DNA from: Acidovorax sp. sif1233
GTDB taxonomy: Bacteria; Pseudomonadota; Gammaproteobacteria; Burkholderiales; Burkholderiaceae_C
Assembly (NCBI RefSeq): GCF_019218755.1
Contig: NZ_JAHUWZ010000004.1
Location: forward strand, 124,001 to 188,000
Direction of reading: 5' to 3'
Length of the DNA stretch: 64,000 nt
Below, piece after piece: positions 8,359 through 17,442 of this stretch. The position numbers were made by a program, and so were the translations under genes. The notes below the pieces were generated by a model. The model saw nothing but the letters and a program-made list of their open reading frames with translations, ran no database searches and was not told where the DNA came from. Within the stretch, counting starts at the first letter, position 1. The number at the start of each line of letters is the position of its first letter.

Positions 8359-10266
8359 ATGGAACACGCCCCCACCTGGCTCACCTACGGCTTCCTGTAC
8401 CTCACCGCGGCGGTGCTGGCCGTGCCCATTGCCAAGGCGCTGGGCCTCGGGGCCATCATCGGCTACCTCGCGGCGGGCATCGCCATCGGGCCGTGGGGCC
8501 TGGGGCTGGTGAGCAATGTGCAGGACATCCTGCATTTCGCCGAATTCGGCGTGGTGCTGATGCTGTTCCTCGTGGGGCTGGAGCTGCAACCGAGCCGCCT
8601 GTGGGCGCTGCGCCGCCCCATCTTCGGCACCGGCACCGCGCAGGTGCTGGGCTGCGCGGCCGTGCTGTTCGCGCTGGGCGCCCTCGCCGGCCTGCCGTGG
8701 CGCGTGAGCCTGGTGGGCGCTTTAGGCCTGGCGCTGTCCTCCACGGCGATCGCGCTGCAGTCGCTGGCCGAGCGCAACCTCATGCGCACCCAGAGCGGGC
8801 AGGCGGGCTTTTCGATTTTGCTGTTCCAGGACGTGGCGGCCATCCCCATCCTGGCCCTGCTGCCGGTGCTGGGCGCCGCTGCGGGCGACGGCGCGGGCCA
8901 CACGCCGGGCGAAATGGCGCTCGAGGTGCTCAAGATCGTGGGCGTGATCGCCGCCATCATCCTGGGCGGGCGCCTGCTGCTGCGCCCCGTGCTGCGCTGG
9001 ATCGCCAAGAGCAACACGCCCGAGATCTTCACTGCCGCCGCGCTGCTGCTGGTGGTGGGCATCGCCTACCTGATGGTGATGGTGGGCCTGTCGATGGCGC
9101 TGGGCGCCTTCCTGGCCGGCGTGCTGCTGGCCGACAGCGAGTACCGGCGCGAGCTGGAGGCCGACATCGAGCCCTTCAAGGGCCTGCTGCTCGGCCTGTT
9201 CTTCATCGCCGTGGGCATGAGCATCGACTTCGGCGTGATCCTGCGCTCGCCGGGCCTCATGGCCGCCATCCTGGTCGGCTTCCTCGCGGCCAAGGCCATC
9301 GTGATCTACACGCTGGCCAAGCTGGTCAACATCCCGTACCAGGAGCGCCCGGTGTTCACGCTGCTGCTGGCCCAGGGCGGCGAATTCGCTTTCGTGGTGT
9401 TCCAGGCCGCCGCCGGTGCCAGCGTGTTCCCGGCCGAGACGGCCTCGCTGCTCATCGGCGCGGTGGCGCTGTCGATGCTGATCAGCCCGCTGCTGCTGGT
9501 GCTGCTGGACCGCGTGCTGCTGCGCCGCTACGCCCAGCTCAAGTCCGAGCCCCGGGCCGAGGAAATCTCCGAGCCCCAGGAGGCGCCCATCATCATCGCG
9601 GGCTTCGGCCGCTACGGGCAGATCGTCTCGCGCGTGCTGCTGGCCCAGGGCCTGCGCACCACCGTGCTGGACCACAGCGTGGAGATGCTGGAAGTGGCGC
9701 GCACCTTCGGCTACCGCGTGTTCTATGGCGACGCCACGCGGCTCGACCTGCTGCGCATCGCGGGCGCCGACCACGCCCGCATCCTGGTCATCGCCGTGGA
9801 CGATGCCGAGCAGTCCCTCAAGATCGCCAAGCTTGCCCGCGAACACTTCCCCCAGCTGCAGGTGGTGGCCCGCGCGCGCGACGTCACGCACTGGAACAAG
9901 CTGCGCGACCTGGGTGTGACGCTGGTGCAGCGCGAACTGTTCGAGTCCAGCCTGCAAAGCGCGCACACGGTGCTGGAACTGATGGGCCTGGCGCCCGCCG
10001 AGGCCACGGCCATCACCCGGCGCTTTCGCACCCACAACATCGCCCTGGCCGACCGCATGTACCCGCACTACAAGGACCGCGCCAAGTTCATCGCGGTGGC
10101 GCGCGAGGGGCGCAACCAGTTCGCCGAGCAGATGGCCAAGGAGCGGCAGGAGAGCGCGGCGCTGGGGGCGGCGGGGGGCGCGTACCCCGGGTATGGCGAG
10201 CCCGGGAGCCCGCAGAGCGCCGACGGGGCGGCCAGCGCCCAGGACGTGGACAAAAGCAGGCCTTGA
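8359..10266 (+). CDS. Kef-type CPA2 cation:proton antiporter with TrkA-N domain
   Basis: A 635-residue inner-membrane antiporter of the CPA2 family, related to KefB/KefC potassium efflux systems. About 12 transmembrane helices fill residues 1-380; the motif LALSSTAIALQ and the pore-region acidic residues in GVLLADSEYRRELE are visible. A cytosolic Rossmann RCK domain begins near residue 410 (IIIAGFGRYGQIVSRVL) and ends near residue 530. A low-complexity Gly/Ala-rich tail closes the protein. No KefF/KefG-like ancillary oxidoreductase is adjacent. The transported cation is inferred from family membership. Confidence 0.92.
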   Translation: MEHAPTWLTYGFLYLTAAVLAVPIAKALGLGAIIGYLAAGIAIGPWGLGLVSNVQDILHFAEFGVVLMLFLVGLELQPSRLWALRRPIFGTGTAQVLGCAAVLFALGALAGLPWRVSLVGALGLALSSTAIALQSLAERNLMRTQSGQAGFSILLFQDVAAIPILALLPVLGAAAGDGAGHTPGEMALEVLKIVGVIAAIILGGRLLLRPVLRWIAKSNTPEIFTAAALLLVVGIAYLMVMVGLSMALGAFLAGVLLADSEYRRELEADIEPFKGLLLGLFFIAVGMSIDFGVILRSPGLMAAILVGFLAAKAIVIYTLAKLVNIPYQERPVFTLLLAQGGEFAFVVFQAAAGASVFPAETASLLIGAVALSMLISPLLLVLLDRVLLRRYAQLKSEPRAEEISEPQEAPIIIAGFGRYGQIVSRVLLAQGLRTTVLDHSVEMLEVARTFGYRVFYGDATRLDLLRIAGADHARILVIAVDDAEQSLKIAKLAREHFPQLQVVARARDVTHWNKLRDLGVTLVQRELFESSLQSAHTVLELMGLAPAEATAITRRFRTHNIALADRMYPHYKDRAKFIAVAREGRNQFAEQMAKERQESAALGAAGGAYPGYGEPGSPQSADGAASAQDVDKSRP

Positions 10267-10312
10267 CGCTGATCCATCAAGCGCCAAATGCTATCTATTC
10301 AATAGCAAATAA
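10261..10312 (+). repeat. Dispersed intergenic repeat, copy C
   Basis: TTGACGCTGATCCATCAAGC, then GCCAAATGCTATCTATTCAA and TAGCAAATAA. It begins at the stop codon of the antiporter gene. The CTATC...AATAGC arms can pair. Confidence 0.65.
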
Positions 10313-10445
10313 CCGACGATTGCCGCGCGGGAGGGAGCACAGTCATGCGCGCCCGCAAGCGGTCGGTCTTTGCGGCGATGCGTGGCCGTCCGGCGGAACC
10401 GCGCAACGCGCACTGCGGCGCCGCTTGCATGGCCACCTCTCAAAC

Positions 10446-10464
10446 GATAACTATTCGCATTAGA
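10446..10464 (+). promoter_or_regulatory. Fur-box-like site upstream of the TonB receptor
   Basis: GATAACTATTCGCATTAGA fits the 19-bp Fur consensus of GATAAT-like repeats in both reading directions. On the other strand it reads AATGCGAATAGTTATC, a form common upstream of betaproteobacterial siderophore receptors. It lies about 95 bp before the receptor start. This predicts iron-repressed expression of the four-gene operon. Confidence 0.7.
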
Positions 10465-10558
10465 ATACCCCCTCCTGCCAGCCAGCGTCCCGAAAAGCCA
10501 CGCGAGCCAGCGCCTTCAGCGTTTGTCCGCCCTCGGCTTTCTCTCCATCGGGACTCCC

Positions 10559-12751
10559 ATGTCTTTTCAGCCCTCGCGCGCGGCCCGTTTCTCGCCGCGC
10601 TCTTCGCTCGCCCCCTCTTCCTCCCCGTACCCCTGGGCCCGCAAGGCCGGGGTGTTTGCCCTGACCCCGCTGGCCCTGTGCCTCGCCCAGGCCGCCGTGG
10701 CACAGCAGGACGCCGATGCACCGGCGGCCGCCGCCCAGGTGGCCGCGCCGCAGCTCCAGGAAGTGCGCATCAATGCCAGCACCGAGAAGGACATGGGCTT
10801 TGCGCCCGTCGAGGCCCAGACCGCCGGCAAGGCGCCCATGCGCCGGCTGGAGACCCCGCAGTCCGTGAGCGTGGTCACGCGCGAGCAGATGGAGTCGCGC
10901 CAGATCACCAACGTGCAGCAGGCGCTGCAGACCGTGGCGGGCGTGAGCCCCGTCAACTTCGGGCGCCGGGGTTTTGACGACATCAACATCCGGGGCTTTC
11001 GCTCCACCGAATCCATCCTGGTCGACGGCCTGGTGCAAAGCCCCGGCATGTGGGCCAAGCTGCAGCCCTACGGCTACGAGCGCTTCGAGGTGCTCAAGGG
11101 CTCGGCCTCGGTGCTCTACGGCCAGGTGCAGCCCGGCGGCATCGTCAACGCGGTGAGCAAGCGGCCCAAGAAAGACGCGATCAACGAAGTGGGCGTGGAG
11201 GTGGGCAGCTTCGGCCAGCGCACGCTGCAGGCCGACGTGAACAAGCCGCTGTCCGAATCGGGCAAGACGGCGCTGCGCATCAATGCCCAGGTGTCCAACG
11301 CCGACGACCCCACGCAGTTCGTCTACCGCAAGGACCGGTGGTTCGCCCCGTCGCTGTCCATCGACCTGGGCGCGCAGACCGACCTGGTGCTGTTCGCCAC
11401 CTACAGCCGCAGCGAGTGGATGCGCCAGCAGGGCATCACACCCTACGGCACGCTGCTGCCCAACCGCAACGGCACCCTGTCGCGCACGCTGTTCACGGGC
11501 GATCCTGCCTTTGGCGTGTACGACGTGGAGAGCACCACGCTGGGCTATGCGCTGGAGCACAAGGTGTCCGACGCGATGACGTTCCGCCAGAACGTGCGCT
11601 ACGAGACCGAGAAGGGCACGGGCAACTTCGTCTCCAACCAGGCGCTGCAGGCCAACCAGCGGCTGCAGAACCGCCAGGCGTCGCGCCAGTACATGGACTA
11701 TGACCTGCTGGCCACCGACACCTCGATGCTCACGCGCTTCGAGGCGCTGGGCGCCAAGCACCAGCTCGTCACGGGCCTGGACGTGCGCAGCGGCCACAGC
11801 CTGCTGGCCAGCCGCACCTGCCGCATCGGCGCGCTGGACTTGTTCGCGCCCGTCTACGGCATGCAGGCCACCTGCCCCACGGCGCTGACCAGCGACGCGC
11901 CCGCCAAGCTCACCGTGGCCGGTTTGTATGCGCAGGACCAGATCAAGTTCGGCCAGGACTGGACGGCCCTGGTGGGCCTGCGCCGCGACTGGTCCACCAA
12001 CGACACGAACAACCGCGTGGCCAACACGCAGACACGCCAGAAGGACAGCGCCACCACGCTGTCCGCCGGCCTGGTGTATGAGTTCAAGCCCGGCTGGGCC
12101 GCGTACGGCAGCTACGGCGAGTCCTTCTTGCCGACCTCGGGGCTGGCCTTCAACGGCACGCCCTTCGTGCCCGAGACCGGCAAGCAGTGGGAAGCCGGTG
12201 TGAAATACGAGGCGCCGGGCGGCCAGATCACCGGAGCACTGGCGGTCTTCGACCTGGTGCGCGAGAACGTCACCACGGCCGACCCGGTGAACACCGGCTT
12301 CAGCGTGCAGACCGGCCAGCAGCGCGCGCGCGGCCTGGAGGTGGAGCTGGGCGCGGACATGAAGAACGGCTGGAAGCTGACCAGCGCCTACACCTACACG
12401 CAGACCAAGGTCACGCGCGACAACAACGCCGCCATCGTGGGCCTGCCGCTGAACCTCACGCCGCGCCACACGCTCACGGCCTGGGCCACCTACAAGCTGC
12501 CGCAGGTCCAGCGCGTGACGCTGGGCCTGGGCGGGCGGTATGTGAGCGAGCAGATCGGCTCGTATCCCTTCACGCTGCCGTCGTATGTGGTGGCCGATGC
12601 GTCCATCAGCTACGCGGGCGACAACTACCGCGTGACGGCGGGGGTGAAGAACGTATTCAACAAGGCGTACTACGACGGCGCGATCAACGCCAACGTGGTC
12701 TCGCCGGCGTTGCCGCGCAGCTTCAACCTGGGCGTGACGTACTTCTTCTGA
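10559..12751 (+). CDS. TonB-dependent siderophore receptor
   Basis: A 730-residue outer-membrane ferric-siderophore receptor. A long signal sequence (to about residue 50, ending VAQQ) precedes a plug domain (about 65-190) with TPQSVSVVTREQM, VSPVNFGRRGFDDINIRGF and VEVLKGSASVLYGQVQPGG-type motifs. A 22-strand beta-barrel follows. The final residues are ...FNLGVTYFF, with a terminal phenylalanine as expected for an outer-membrane barrel. The ATG at 10559 is preferred over an in-frame start at 10523 because it gives a recognisable signal peptide. It is the first gene of the operon with the PepSY protein. Confidence 0.95.
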   Translation: MSFQPSRAARFSPRSSLAPSSSPYPWARKAGVFALTPLALCLAQAAVAQQDADAPAAAAQVAAPQLQEVRINASTEKDMGFAPVEAQTAGKAPMRRLETPQSVSVVTREQMESRQITNVQQALQTVAGVSPVNFGRRGFDDINIRGFRSTESILVDGLVQSPGMWAKLQPYGYERFEVLKGSASVLYGQVQPGGIVNAVSKRPKKDAINEVGVEVGSFGQRTLQADVNKPLSESGKTALRINAQVSNADDPTQFVYRKDRWFAPSLSIDLGAQTDLVLFATYSRSEWMRQQGITPYGTLLPNRNGTLSRTLFTGDPAFGVYDVESTTLGYALEHKVSDAMTFRQNVRYETEKGTGNFVSNQALQANQRLQNRQASRQYMDYDLLATDTSMLTRFEALGAKHQLVTGLDVRSGHSLLASRTCRIGALDLFAPVYGMQATCPTALTSDAPAKLTVAGLYAQDQIKFGQDWTALVGLRRDWSTNDTNNRVANTQTRQKDSATTLSAGLVYEFKPGWAAYGSYGESFLPTSGLAFNGTPFVPETGKQWEAGVKYEAPGGQITGALAVFDLVRENVTTADPVNTGFSVQTGQQRARGLEVELGADMKNGWKLTSAYTYTQTKVTRDNNAAIVGLPLNLTPRHTLTAWATYKLPQVQRVTLGLGGRYVSEQIGSYPFTLPSYVVADASISYAGDNYRVTAGVKNVFNKAYYDGAINANVVSPALPRSFNLGVTYFF

Positions 12752-12785
12752 CGCAGCGCCATCGCCCCGCCACCGCGAGCCGACC

Positions 12786-13943
12786 ATGACCAGCCAGCGC
12801 ACCCTGAACCGCCTTTTCGTCCTGCACTCCTGGGCGGGCATCGTCACGGGGCTGCTGATGTTCATCGTGTGCTTCTCGGGCGCGGTGGTGGTGTTCAAGA
12901 ACGAGATCGACCTGTGGGCCAACCCGTCGCTGGCGCAGCTGCCGCGCTCTGCAACACCGGCCTCGCTGGATGCGGTGCTGACGCAGCTGCACACCCGCTA
13001 CCCCGGCGCCACGGTGGAGACCATCGCGCTGCCCGACGCGGTCAACCCGAGCTACTTCGCCTTCGTGCGCGAGCGCGGCGCGCCGGCCAGCACGCGCACC
13101 AAGGTGGCCCTGCGCTCGGACACGGGCACGGTGGTGGGCCCGGTGGACAGCCAGCTCGGCCAGTACCTGCGCATGCTGCACGTGTTCCTGTTCTTCGGGC
13201 CGCGCTGGATCGTGGGCTTTCTGGGCGCCGCGATGCTGGTGCTCATCGTCACGGGCATCGTCATCCACCGCAAGATCCTGGCCGAGCTGTTCACCCAGCG
13301 CTGGGGCCGCAGCTTTCGCGTGGTGATGTCCGACCTGCACAAGTCCGCGGGCATCTGGGGCCTGGGCTTTCACATCCTGATCGCCACCACGGGGGCCTGG
13401 ATGGGCCTGGCGCCGCTGTTCGAGCAGGGCTACAAATACGTGACCACCAGCAGCACCGAAGTCGCAGCCACCGCCAAGCCCGCGCGCAAGGCCGCTGGCG
13501 ATGCCGCCGAGCCCGTGCGCATGCAGTCGCTGGATGCCCTGTACGCCACCGCGCAGCAGGCCGTGCCGGGGCTGGAGGCGCGCTACGTGTCGATGCGCCG
13601 CTGGGGCACCGACACCGCCGAGGCCAGCTTCACCGGCAACCTGGGCGGCCACCTGGCCAGCACCGCGCGGGTGGACATCCACGCCGCCACCGGCGTGCCC
13701 AGGAAGGTGCACGACCCGCGCACGGCGGGATTCTGGTCGCTGGTCAATGGCCTCATGGAGCCGCTGCACTTTGGCGACTTCGGCGGGTTGGCGCTCAAGT
13801 GGCTGTATTTCTTGCTGGGCATGACGCCCGCGTTCCTGTCGATCTCGGGCACCTTGATCTGGCTCGATGCGCGCCAGCAGCGCCGGCGCGAGGCCGAGGC
13901 CGCGCAGGGCGCATCGGCCAGCGGGATCGCGGCGGCGGGTTGA
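12786..13943 (+). CDS. PepSY-associated transmembrane protein of the iron-uptake operon
   Basis: A 385-residue inner-membrane protein of the PepSY-TM family, commonly encoded with TonB siderophore receptors. Some members act as ferric-siderophore reductases. Residue 1-40 region has the family start (RTLNRLFVLHSWAGIVTGLLMFIVCFSGAVVVF). Further helices lie near 138-165, 190-212 and 335-355. His residues in the first and third helices (LHSWAG, KSAGIWGLGFHIL) are candidate heme or metal ligands. It follows the receptor by 34 bp. Confidence 0.9.
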   Translation: MTSQRTLNRLFVLHSWAGIVTGLLMFIVCFSGAVVVFKNEIDLWANPSLAQLPRSATPASLDAVLTQLHTRYPGATVETIALPDAVNPSYFAFVRERGAPASTRTKVALRSDTGTVVGPVDSQLGQYLRMLHVFLFFGPRWIVGFLGAAMLVLIVTGIVIHRKILAELFTQRWGRSFRVVMSDLHKSAGIWGLGFHILIATTGAWMGLAPLFEQGYKYVTTSSTEVAATAKPARKAAGDAAEPVRMQSLDALYATAQQAVPGLEARYVSMRRWGTDTAEASFTGNLGGHLASTARVDIHAATGVPRKVHDPRTAGFWSLVNGLMEPLHFGDFGGLALKWLYFLLGMTPAFLSISGTLIWLDARQQRRREAEAAQGASASGIAAAG

Positions 13944-13990
13944 ACCCCGCCTCGTTTCCCCCTTCTTTTCTGGTTTCTCCCGCCCGCACC

Positions 13991-14845
13991 ATGCAACGCT
14001 TCTTCCTGGCCCTGCACGCCACCACGCCCGCCGCGCTCACCATGGCGGTGTTCGTGCACCTGTGGGGGCCGGCGGGCCTGCCGTCGCTGGCGCAGCGCCC
14101 GGTGTGGGCGGTGTGGGTACTCGTCGGGGCGTGGCTGCTGATGTCGGTGGCCGCCGCCTGGGCCCTGCGCGCGCTCGCGCTGTGGCGGGTGGCGCTGTGC
14201 GGTGCGGGCGCGATGCTGGCCGTGGCCGGCACCGTGGGGCTGGTGCTGGGCAGCGCGCAGGCCCTGGGCATGGGCGCCAGCCTGGTGGCCGTGGGCCTGG
14301 CGTGTGCGGGCGTCGCCGCCTTCATCGGGCCGCAGCGGGTGCAGGCGCACCGGCGCAAACCCGCGCGCCACACCGCCGTGGCCACCTCGGGCACGGCGGC
14401 GCACCCCATCGCCCCCCGCCCGCGCTGGCATCCGCGCGGATGGCCCCGATGCGGTGTGCCTGCGCACCTGCCCTTCTGGCTGAGCGGCCTGCTGGCGCTG
14501 GAATCGTTCCGCCTGGCCCACATCGTGGCCACCGAACCCGCGCGGTCCTCGGGCATGCTGGGCCTGCTGCTCGCATTCTTCGTGGCCCTGCCCGCCGCCA
14601 CGCTGCGCCACTGGGCGCCCCGCGCCACCGCGCTGCTGTGGGCGCTGGCCGCGCTGGCCTATGGCGGCCTGGCGGCCAAGGCCGGGCTCGCGCAGTGGGC
14701 GGTGGTGTCGGTGCTGTGCGCCCTGGCTGCGGGCGCGCCGCTGCTGCTGCGCGTGCGGCGGGCGCTGCGCTGGCGGCGGGCGGGCCATGGGGCACGCCAC
14801 GCGCCCGCCCCGGCCCCAGACCACCGCCCTCCGGAGGCCGCATGA
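13991..14845 (+). CDS. Hydrophobic membrane protein of the iron-uptake operon
   Basis: A 284-residue, Ala/Leu-rich protein with about eight predicted transmembrane helices in two blocks. The blocks are residues 10-110 and 160-260, separated by a basic linker. I do not recognise a named domain with certainty. Small DUF3649/DUF3325-type membrane proteins occupy this position in related operons. The length and two-block layout suggest a fusion or duplication of such a small protein. The stop codon overlaps the start of the next gene (ATGA), so the two are translationally coupled. Confidence 0.75.
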   Translation: MQRFFLALHATTPAALTMAVFVHLWGPAGLPSLAQRPVWAVWVLVGAWLLMSVAAAWALRALALWRVALCGAGAMLAVAGTVGLVLGSAQALGMGASLVAVGLACAGVAAFIGPQRVQAHRRKPARHTAVATSGTAAHPIAPRPRWHPRGWPRCGVPAHLPFWLSGLLALESFRLAHIVATEPARSSGMLGLLLAFFVALPAATLRHWAPRATALLWALAALAYGGLAAKAGLAQWAVVSVLCALAAGAPLLLRVRRALRWRRAGHGARHAPAPAPDHRPPEAA

Positions 14846-15213
14846 ACGAACTCACCGGTGTGTGTGCCGCGCTGGCCTCGCTGACGGCGCTGACCGCCTG
14901 GGCGCGCGCGGTCCCCACCCGCGCCTGGGGCGACGGCGCGGCCGCCGCGCCGACATCGCTGCGCAGCTGGGCCGTGGCCCTGGGCACGCTGGCGCTGCAG
15001 GCCCTGGCGGCCACGGCGGCGGCCGGGCTGGCCGCGGGGCTGGCGCTGGTGGTGGCGGCATGGATGGTGCTGGGCTGGCTGCTGGTGCTGGCGATGAACC
15101 AGTGGCCCGCCGCAAGCCTGCGCTGGAGCCGCCGCCTGGGCGCGCTGGGCGCCACGGGCTGTGGGCTGGCGCTGGCCTGGCAACTGCTTCGGGCGTGGGG
15201 CGCGGCGCCCTGA
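14842..15213 (+). CDS. DUF3325-like small membrane protein
   Basis: A 123-residue protein with four predicted helices. It begins MNELTGVCAALASLTALTAWA and contains a central LALVVAAWMVLGWLLVLAMNQWP segment. It is the last gene of the receptor/PepSY operon and its start overlaps the previous stop by 4 bp. DUF3325 proteins sit at the end of TonB receptor/PepSY operons in betaproteobacteria. The match is by layout and general sequence character, so the family name is tentative. Confidence 0.7.
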   Translation: MNELTGVCAALASLTALTAWARAVPTRAWGDGAAAAPTSLRSWAVALGTLALQALAATAAAGLAAGLALVVAAWMVLGWLLVLAMNQWPAASLRWSRRLGALGATGCGLALAWQLLRAWGAAP

Positions 15214-15268
15214 AGCCCCGGCGCGCGGCACCCTGGGGCGCCGGTGCATTGTTTTTTCAGATAAAAAC

Positions 15269-15322
15269 AGGCTCCATCGCTTTGTCAACAAGCGCCAATA
15301 GCTATACATTCAATAGCAAAAG
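15269..15322 (+). repeat. Dispersed intergenic repeat, copy D
   Basis: GCTCCATCGCTTTGTCAACA, AGCGCCAATAGCTATACATT and CAATAGCAAAAGG. It is closely related to copy C in its second half. It lies between the iron operon and the TRIC-like gene and may act as a terminator for the former. Confidence 0.65.
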
Positions 15323-15385
15323 GCGATACAGGCAGGCGCCACACGCCGCCGCCAGCGCCTGCAGCGCCACGGCACAATCGCGCCC

Positions 15386-16030
15386 ATGGATCAGCTGCTC
15401 GACGCCCCCTGGGTGCACACCCTGCGCTTCTTCCTGGAAGTGGCCGCCACCATCGCGTTTGCCCTCTCGGGCGTGATCGCCGCCGCGCGCAAGCGGCTCG
15501 ACGCCGTGGGCGTGTGTGTGGTGGCGTTCGTCGCGGCCTTCGGCGGGGGCACGCTGCGCGACCTGCTGCTGGACCAGCGGCCCTTCTTCTGGATACGCCA
15601 CACCGGTTTTGTCTGGGGCATCCTGGCCCTGTGCGTGGGCGCGATGCTGTTCATGCGCCAGCGCCACTTTCGGCCCACCGAGCGCGCCATGCTGCTGCCC
15701 GACGCGATTGGCCTGGGCCTGTTCGCGGCGGTGGGCGTGGACATCGCCACCGCCATCGGCATGCCGCCGATCATTGCCGTGATGATGGGCGTGACCACGG
15801 GCGTGTTTGGCGGCGTGCTGCGCGATGTGCTGTGCAACGAGGTGCCCCAGGCCTTCAGCGACCACCGCCCCTATGCGCTGTGCGCCTTCGCGGGCGGCTG
15901 GGCCGACGTGGCGCTGCGCCAGGTGCAGGCGCCGGACTGGGCTCCGCTCGTGGCCTGCGTGCTGCTCACGGCCGGGCTGCGCGGGCTGGCGCTGTGGCGC
16001 AACTGGCAGTTGCCCGCCTGGCGGGTGTGA
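15386..16030 (+). CDS. TRIC/YadS-like trimeric cation channel family protein
   Basis: A 214-residue inner-membrane protein of the UPF0126/TRIC family, built from two repeats of three helices. The paired glycine-rich motifs are visible: AFGGGTLRDLLL near residue 55 and GVFGGVLRDVLC near residue 140. Both belong to the pore-lining helices. Prokaryotic TRIC channels conduct potassium, but the physiological role of this member is unknown. It has its own start 60 bp after repeat D. Confidence 0.92.
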   Translation: MDQLLDAPWVHTLRFFLEVAATIAFALSGVIAAARKRLDAVGVCVVAFVAAFGGGTLRDLLLDQRPFFWIRHTGFVWGILALCVGAMLFMRQRHFRPTERAMLLPDAIGLGLFAAVGVDIATAIGMPPIIAVMMGVTTGVFGGVLRDVLCNEVPQAFSDHRPYALCAFAGGWADVALRQVQAPDWAPLVACVLLTAGLRGLALWRNWQLPAWRV

Positions 16031-16148
16031 CAAGAAACCAGGGGCCGCCATCCCGGCCGCCGATCCGGCACACTGTGCCGCGTGGCACCACCGTGACAGC
16101 CCTGCACCGGCGCGGCCTGCACACTGGGCCGCGAGGAGTATCGAGACC

Positions 16149-16838
16149 ATGACCCCGGACCACCCCACCCCCGCCGCCCTGCGCGCCACCGCACTCATCG
16201 ACAGCGACGCCCCCGCCATCCAGGCCTTCGCGGCCGCGCATGCGCGCGGCGCCACCGACCGCGGGCGCGCCGTCGCCCTGTACCTGGCCGTGCGCGACGG
16301 CTTTCGCTACGACCCGTACCGCATCGACCTGTCGCCGCACGGCATGGCGGCCAGCACCGTGCTGGCCCAGGGCCATGGCTGGTGCGTGCCCAAGGCCGCG
16401 CTGCTCACCGCCGCGTGCCGCGCGGCGGGCATTCCCGCGCGCATGGGTTTTGCCGATGTGCGCAACCACCTCAGCACCGAGCGCATGCGCGAGACCATGA
16501 AGACCGACCTCTTCATCTGGCACGGCTACACCGACATCTGGCTCGACGGCCAGTGGCGCAAGGCGACGCCCGCCTTCAACATCGAGCTGTGCGACCGCTT
16601 TGGCCTGCTGCCGCTGGAGTTCGATGGCGAGAACGATTCGATCTACCACCCGTTCGACAAGACCGGCCAGCGCCACATGGAATACGTGCTGCAGCGCGGC
16701 GCTTTCGACGACATGCCGCTGGCGCGGATCGTGGCCGACTTCCAGGCCGTGTACGGCGGCTGGCTCGGTGGCGGCACCACGAGCGCGCTGCACGGCGCGA
16801 GCTTTGCGAGCGACGTGGAGCAGGAGGCGGCGCGATGA
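16149..16838 (+). CDS. Transglutaminase-like domain protein
   Basis: A 229-residue protein with a transglutaminase/cysteine-protease core. The Cys is in GHGWCVPKAALLTAACRAAGIPAR (about residues 75-98), the His in WHGYTDIWLDGQWRKATPAFN (about 120-140), and the Asp or Asn follows. These three residues make the family triad plausible. The start at 16149 follows a short intergenic stretch. Its stop codon overlaps the start of the following thioesterase gene (ATGA). The substrate is unknown. Confidence 0.87.
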   Translation: MTPDHPTPAALRATALIDSDAPAIQAFAAAHARGATDRGRAVALYLAVRDGFRYDPYRIDLSPHGMAASTVLAQGHGWCVPKAALLTAACRAAGIPARMGFADVRNHLSTERMRETMKTDLFIWHGYTDIWLDGQWRKATPAFNIELCDRFGLLPLEFDGENDSIYHPFDKTGQRHMEYVLQRGAFDDMPLARIVADFQAVYGGWLGGGTTSALHGASFASDVEQEAAR

Positions 16839-17290
16839 CGCAGGCCCCGCTGGCGGCACCGGGCACCGCGCCCCAGGTCCCTGATGGCTTCGCGGCCCTG
16901 CCCTCGGGCGGCCCGTTCATCGAGCACAACGGCCCGCTGTACCTGCGGCACGAAGGTGCGGTGGTGAAATTCGGCTTTCGCGTGGAGCACCGCCATGTGA
17001 ACCCCATGAACAACCTGCACGGCGGCATGATGGCCAGCTTCTGCGACATGCTGCTGCCGTTGTCGGTGCACCGCAAGAGCACCGAGGTGGCCGGCCGTTT
17101 CCTGCCCACCATCAGCCTGCAGATCGACTACCTGGCCCCCGCGCCGCTGGGCGCCTGGGTGGAGGGCGAGGCCGAGCCGCTGCGCGTCACCCGCTCGCTG
17201 GTGTTCGCGCAGGGCCTGGTGACGGCCGATGGCGTGCCCTGCGCGCGGGTGAGCGGGGTGTTCAAGATAGGCCCCACGGGCCCTGCCTAG
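16835..17290 (+). CDS. PaaI-type acyl-CoA thioesterase (hotdog fold)
   Basis: A 151-residue hotdog thioesterase. The family motif is visible as HVNPMNNLHGGMMASFCDMLL, followed by TISLQIDYLAPAPLGAWVEGEAE. This matches the hydrolase branch that cleaves acyl-CoA or aryl-CoA esters. Its start overlaps the stop of the transglutaminase-like gene by 4 bp, so the two are coupled. The substrate is not evident. Confidence 0.88.
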   Translation: MTQAPLAAPGTAPQVPDGFAALPSGGPFIEHNGPLYLRHEGAVVKFGFRVEHRHVNPMNNLHGGMMASFCDMLLPLSVHRKSTEVAGRFLPTISLQIDYLAPAPLGAWVEGEAEPLRVTRSLVFAQGLVTADGVPCARVSGVFKIGPTGPA

Positions 17291-17442
17291 CCCGCCCGGC
17301 GGCCAGGGCCGCCGTGGTGGCCGCTGTCACGGCCTGCAGGTGCGCAGGCCCTCGGCCCCGGCGGCGCGCGGCGAACACGGGCGCCTCGCCATGGCCGCAT
17401 CGCCAGACCACGCCGGGTAGCCGCCCATGGCATGGGGAAGGG

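Noticed and set aside
8722-10287. Long minus-strand ORF (521 codons) opposite the Kef-type antiporter
   Set aside because: The sequence is repetitive His/Gln/Ala-rich, without a domain. The antiporter frame has clear helices and RCK motifs.
10460-12994. Minus-strand ORF of 844 codons opposite the TonB receptor
   Set aside because: It is composed of Arg/His/Val-rich shadow sequence; the receptor frame carries all family motifs.
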